Assembly (NCBI GenBank): GCA_011390935.1
Contig: JAABRL010000022.1
Span: forward strand, 1 to 64,000
Length of the DNA: 64,000 nucleotides
Source of the DNA: Gemmatimonas sp.
GTDB taxonomy: Bacteria; Gemmatimonadota; Gemmatimonadetes; Gemmatimonadales; Gemmatimonadaceae
Direction: 5' to 3'
Shown: in pieces, positions 62,009 to 64,000 of the stretch
Layout of the letters: each line of letters opens with the position of its first letter
Position numbering within the stretch: position 1 is the stretch's first letter
Notes under the pieces: model-generated
What the model saw: only the letters and a program-made list of their open reading frames with translations
What the model was told of the DNA's origin: nothing
The model's database searches: none
Made by a program: the position numbers and the translations under genes

Positions 62009-62740
62009 TCAGTCGTCGGCCATCCAGCCCGTTGGCTCCAGCACAGTCTCCACGCGCGCGCCCGCGTCGAGCTCCCGCACGCCATCGGTGCTGAAACACG
62101 GCGCACTCCACGGCCCACCCAAGCGAATCGCACTCCCCGACACCTCCAACCAGCTCCCCTCCGGCAACCCGATCACCCGCGACGCCGGATTCAGCACCAG
62201 ATACTCCGCCAGCCGCTCCCGCCGCGTCTCCCCGCGAAAGCCCTCGGGGTGTGCATCGGTGAAGTGGGCGTTGATCTGAAATCCCACCGCCGCCAGCGCC
62301 CCAAGGCCCGCCGGCGCCACGATCGGCATGTCGTTCGTGGTCGCGATCGTGGGCCCCGCCAGCACCGCCCCGGCGCTCCACCCCACATACGGGCAGCCGT
62401 CCGCCACTCGGCGGCGCATGGGCTCGAGCAGTTCGGTGGCCTGCAGCCGCTCCAACAACCGGAACGTGTTCCCCCCGCCCACCACGATCGCCTCGGCCTG
62501 CTCCACCGCCGCCCTGGGGTCGGACTCGGCGTGCACCCCGCGCAGCGCGACGCCCAAGCCGGCCAGCACCGGCGCCACGCGCGCCGTGTACGCGTCCCAA
62601 TCGATCGTGACTCCCGCAAACGGCACGAACAGCGCCTCCCGCACCCCTGCCAGCTGGGCCGCCAGCGCGTCGCGCGCATGCGCCAGAAACCGGCCGTCCG
62701 GCCCTCGCGAGTTGGAGAGCAGCAGCAGCGAGCGACTCAT
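62009..62740 (-). CDS. pepE: Peptidase E (dipeptidase, S51)
   Basis: A 243-residue serine dipeptidase for Asp-X dipeptides. The catalytic Ser122 is in VGWSAGAVLAG, and the glutamine-amidotransferase-like core has AIVVGGGNTFRLL near 85 and NAHFTDAHPEGFRG near 157. It overlaps the LOG-family gene (ATGA). The length is typical. Confidence 0.9.
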   Translation of the reverse strand: MSRSLLLLSNSRGPDGRFLAHARDALAAQLAGVREALFVPFAGVTIDWDAYTARVAPVLAGLGVALRGVHAESDPRAAVEQAEAIVVGGGNTFRLLERLQATELLEPMRRRVADGCPYVGWSAGAVLAGPTIATTNDMPIVAPAGLGALAAVGFQINAHFTDAHPEGFRGETRRERLAEYLVLNPASRVIGLPEGSWLEVSGSAIRLGGPWSAPCFSTDGVRELDAGARVETVLEPTGWMADD

Positions 62741-63333
62741 GGCTGAAATGGCCCCGTGCCCGGACGGGGCGGCTGCGGCGGCGCCTCGAACTCGGCCAAC
62801 CGGGTCACCAGCCGCGCCGGATCTTCGTCCATGAGCAGCATCTCATGATGCGGCCCCCGCACGAACCCCTCGGCGAACGCGTGATCGAGAAAGGCGCTCA
62901 GCTGGTTGTAGTAGCCGGCCACGTTCAGCAGCCCGCACGGCTTGCTGTGCACCCCGATCTGCGCCCACGTCCAGATCTCGAACAGCTCCTCGAGCGTGCC
63001 CACGCCCCCTGGCAGCGCAATGAAGCCGTCCGACAGCTCGGCCATCAGCGCCTTGCGTTCGTGCATGGTTCGGGTGACGTGCAACTCGGTGAGCCCGGTG
63101 TGGGCCAGCTCCCGGTCCTGCATGAACCCCGGAATCACCCCCACCGCGCGACCACCGCGCTCCAGCACCGCGTCGGCCACGATCCCCATGAGCCCCACGT
63201 GCGCGCCGCCGTACACCAGTCCGATGTCGCGGTCGGCGAGCACGTAGCCGAGCTGACGGGCGCCCTCGGCGTAGGCCGGATGCCGGCCGGCGCGGGAGCC
63301 ACAGTAGACGCAGAGATTCGTGAGCGTGGGCAT
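62737..63333 (-). CDS. LOG-family (TIGR00730) Rossmann-fold protein
   Basis: A 198-residue cytosolic protein. LCVYCGSRAG, LVYGGAHVGLMGIVADAVL, MHERKALMAELSD and LPGGVGTLEELFEIWTWAQ are the LOG signatures. LOG proteins remove ribose-phosphate from N6-modified adenosine monophosphates, and bacterial ones may act on nucleotide pools. ATG 63333 is preferred over one eight codons upstream. Its stop overlaps pepE. Confidence 0.9.
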   Translation of the reverse strand: MPTLTNLCVYCGSRAGRHPAYAEGARQLGYVLADRDIGLVYGGAHVGLMGIVADAVLERGGRAVGVIPGFMQDRELAHTGLTELHVTRTMHERKALMAELSDGFIALPGGVGTLEELFEIWTWAQIGVHSKPCGLLNVAGYYNQLSAFLDHAFAEGFVRGPHHEMLLMDEDPARLVTRLAEFEAPPQPPRPGTGPFQP

Positions 63334-63459
63334 GATCGAGTCGGGTAACGGGGGCACGGTGCGCCGTGTAGACTAACCGGATCCGCGCGATGCGCGCGCA
63401 TGCCGTTTTCTCTCGTGTCCGCGCCCCGCGCGCGCTCCCCTCTCGCCCTGGTGTCCGCG

Positions 63460-64000
63460 ATGCTGCGACGTGATCTCCCGCTGGTTCTGCTCGGTGTGCT
63501 CACCCTCGGCGCCTGCGACGCGGGCAACGGTGATGGCACGTCGGGTCCACCGCCCATTGGCGCCGTCACCACCGGCGCCGAGCCCGTGTTCGCCAGTGCA
63601 AGCACCCCCAGTCTGGCGGTCGATGCCTCGGGTGCCGTGCATCTGAGCGCCACGGTCAAGCTCGACAGCACCGCGCATGCGCTGCGCTTTGCCACGATGC
63701 GCAACGGCGCGTGGAGCGAAGCACGCGACATCGCGCGCGATCGGGCGTTCTTCGTGAACTGGGCCGACTTCCCGTCCATCATCGCGCTCGACAACGGTGA
63801 TCTCGCCGCGCACTGGCTGGAGCGCGAAGGCGCGGGCACGTACTCGTACGGCGTGCGCATCGCGCGGTCGCGCGACGGCGGGACCGTGTGGGACGCACCC
63901 GTCACGCCGCACGCCGACGGTCTGCTCGCCGAGCATGGTTTCGTGTCGCTGTGGGCCGACGGAGACGATCGGGTGGGCGCCGTGTGGCTCGACGGCCGCA
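63460..64000 (+). CDS. Sialidase/BNR-like lipoprotein (partial)
   Basis: A gene cut by the right edge; 180 codons are open. ATG 63460 opens a lipoprotein signal (LTLGACDAG, Cys near 19). The mature part resembles a sialidase-type propeller: PSLAVDASGAVHLSAT, then DGGTVWDAP and FVSLWADGDDRVGAVWLDGR (in parts), with Asp-box-like and VWLD strands. Activity cannot be told from the fragment. The 126-base gap to the divergent LOG gene holds no other gene. Confidence 0.7.
   Translation, partial: MLRRDLPLVLLGVLTLGACDAGNGDGTSGPPPIGAVTTGAEPVFASASTPSLAVDASGAVHLSATVKLDSTAHALRFATMRNGAWSEARDIARDRAFFVNWADFPSIIALDNGDLAAHWLEREGAGTYSYGVRIARSRDGGTVWDAPVTPHADGLLAEHGFVSLWADGDDRVGAVWLDGR

Noticed and set aside
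62009-62600. Alternative minus-strand frames in pepE
   Set aside because: Gly/Arg-rich shadows of the clear peptidase E frame.
1-64000. Prophage or insertion sequence
   Set aside because: No integrase, transposase or phage structural gene read in any frame.

Overview
The window reads as a chromosomal segment of a high-GC Gram-negative bacterium. The best guess is a Gemmatimonadetes (Gemmatimonas-like) genome, inferred from the gene content: many secreted sortilin/VPS10-type propellers, metal-dependent amidohydrolases and peptidases with AlaGln signal-peptide ends, an ECF sigma factor paired with a Ser/Thr kinase-TPR protein, TonB-dependent receptors with carboxypeptidase-regulatory N-termini, Big2/CARDB adhesin-like lipoproteins, and a type III glutamine synthetase. 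No rRNA, prophage, insertion sequence or CRISPR array is visible. One tRNA (Cys, GCA) is present. Genes are dense on both strands, and many same-strand junctions overlap by ATGA, GTGA or TGATG.

Layout. 1-2.5 kb is a small accessory-looking patch: an AbiEi-like gene cut by the edge, a decayed copy of the tail of the neighbouring VPS10 gene, a small lipoprotein and a Phd-type antitoxin without a visible toxin. 2.5-20 kb holds the VPS10-type secreted propeller, an MscS channel, an amidohydrolase lipoprotein, CopC, a GlcG/HbpS-like protein, a 1169-residue Big2/PPC-like/CARDB metzincin lipoprotein with coupled small partners, an NmrA-type oxidoreductase and a secreted copper amine oxidase. 19.5-24.5 kb carries large palindromic repeats, a VapBC-nitrilase-binding-lipoprotein operon, an M28 peptidase and tRNA-Cys. 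25-34.5 kb contains an EAL-HDOD protein, a cytochrome c lipoprotein coupled to a CcmH-PCu(A)C fusion, a large Big2/FN3/caspase-like/IPT lipoprotein, two DoxX-like membrane proteins and CopD.

34.7-43.6 kb has glnN (type III glutamine synthetase), an M14 carboxypeptidase divergent from an ECF sigma factor/Ser-Thr kinase pair, and an M19 dipeptidase. 43.7-50.9 kb is a tightly overlapped cation/proton antiporter operon. Its order (E, F, G, DUF4040, MbhE-MnhB, C, D, D', D'') follows the membrane-antiporter module of archaeal Mbh hydrogenases rather than the canonical Mrp A-to-G order. Its last subunit has lost two membrane charges that its two paralogues keep. 50.9-64 kb has an HPF-like protein, a sulfite-oxidase-family molybdoenzyme, a nucleotide-transporter/MFS-like protein, a cardiolipin synthase, a glycine-rich propeller protein coupled to a TonB-dependent receptor with an extra C-terminal helical and glycine-rich tail, PepE, a LOG-family protein, and the start of a sialidase-like lipoprotein that runs off the right edge.

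Functional themes: extracellular peptide and protein turnover (M28, M14, M19, metzincin, caspase-like, PepE), periplasmic copper handling (CopC, CopD, PCu(A)C fusion, copper amine oxidase), and membrane energetics (cytochrome c, Mbh-like antiporter). All assignments are from reading the sequence; no database search was possible.
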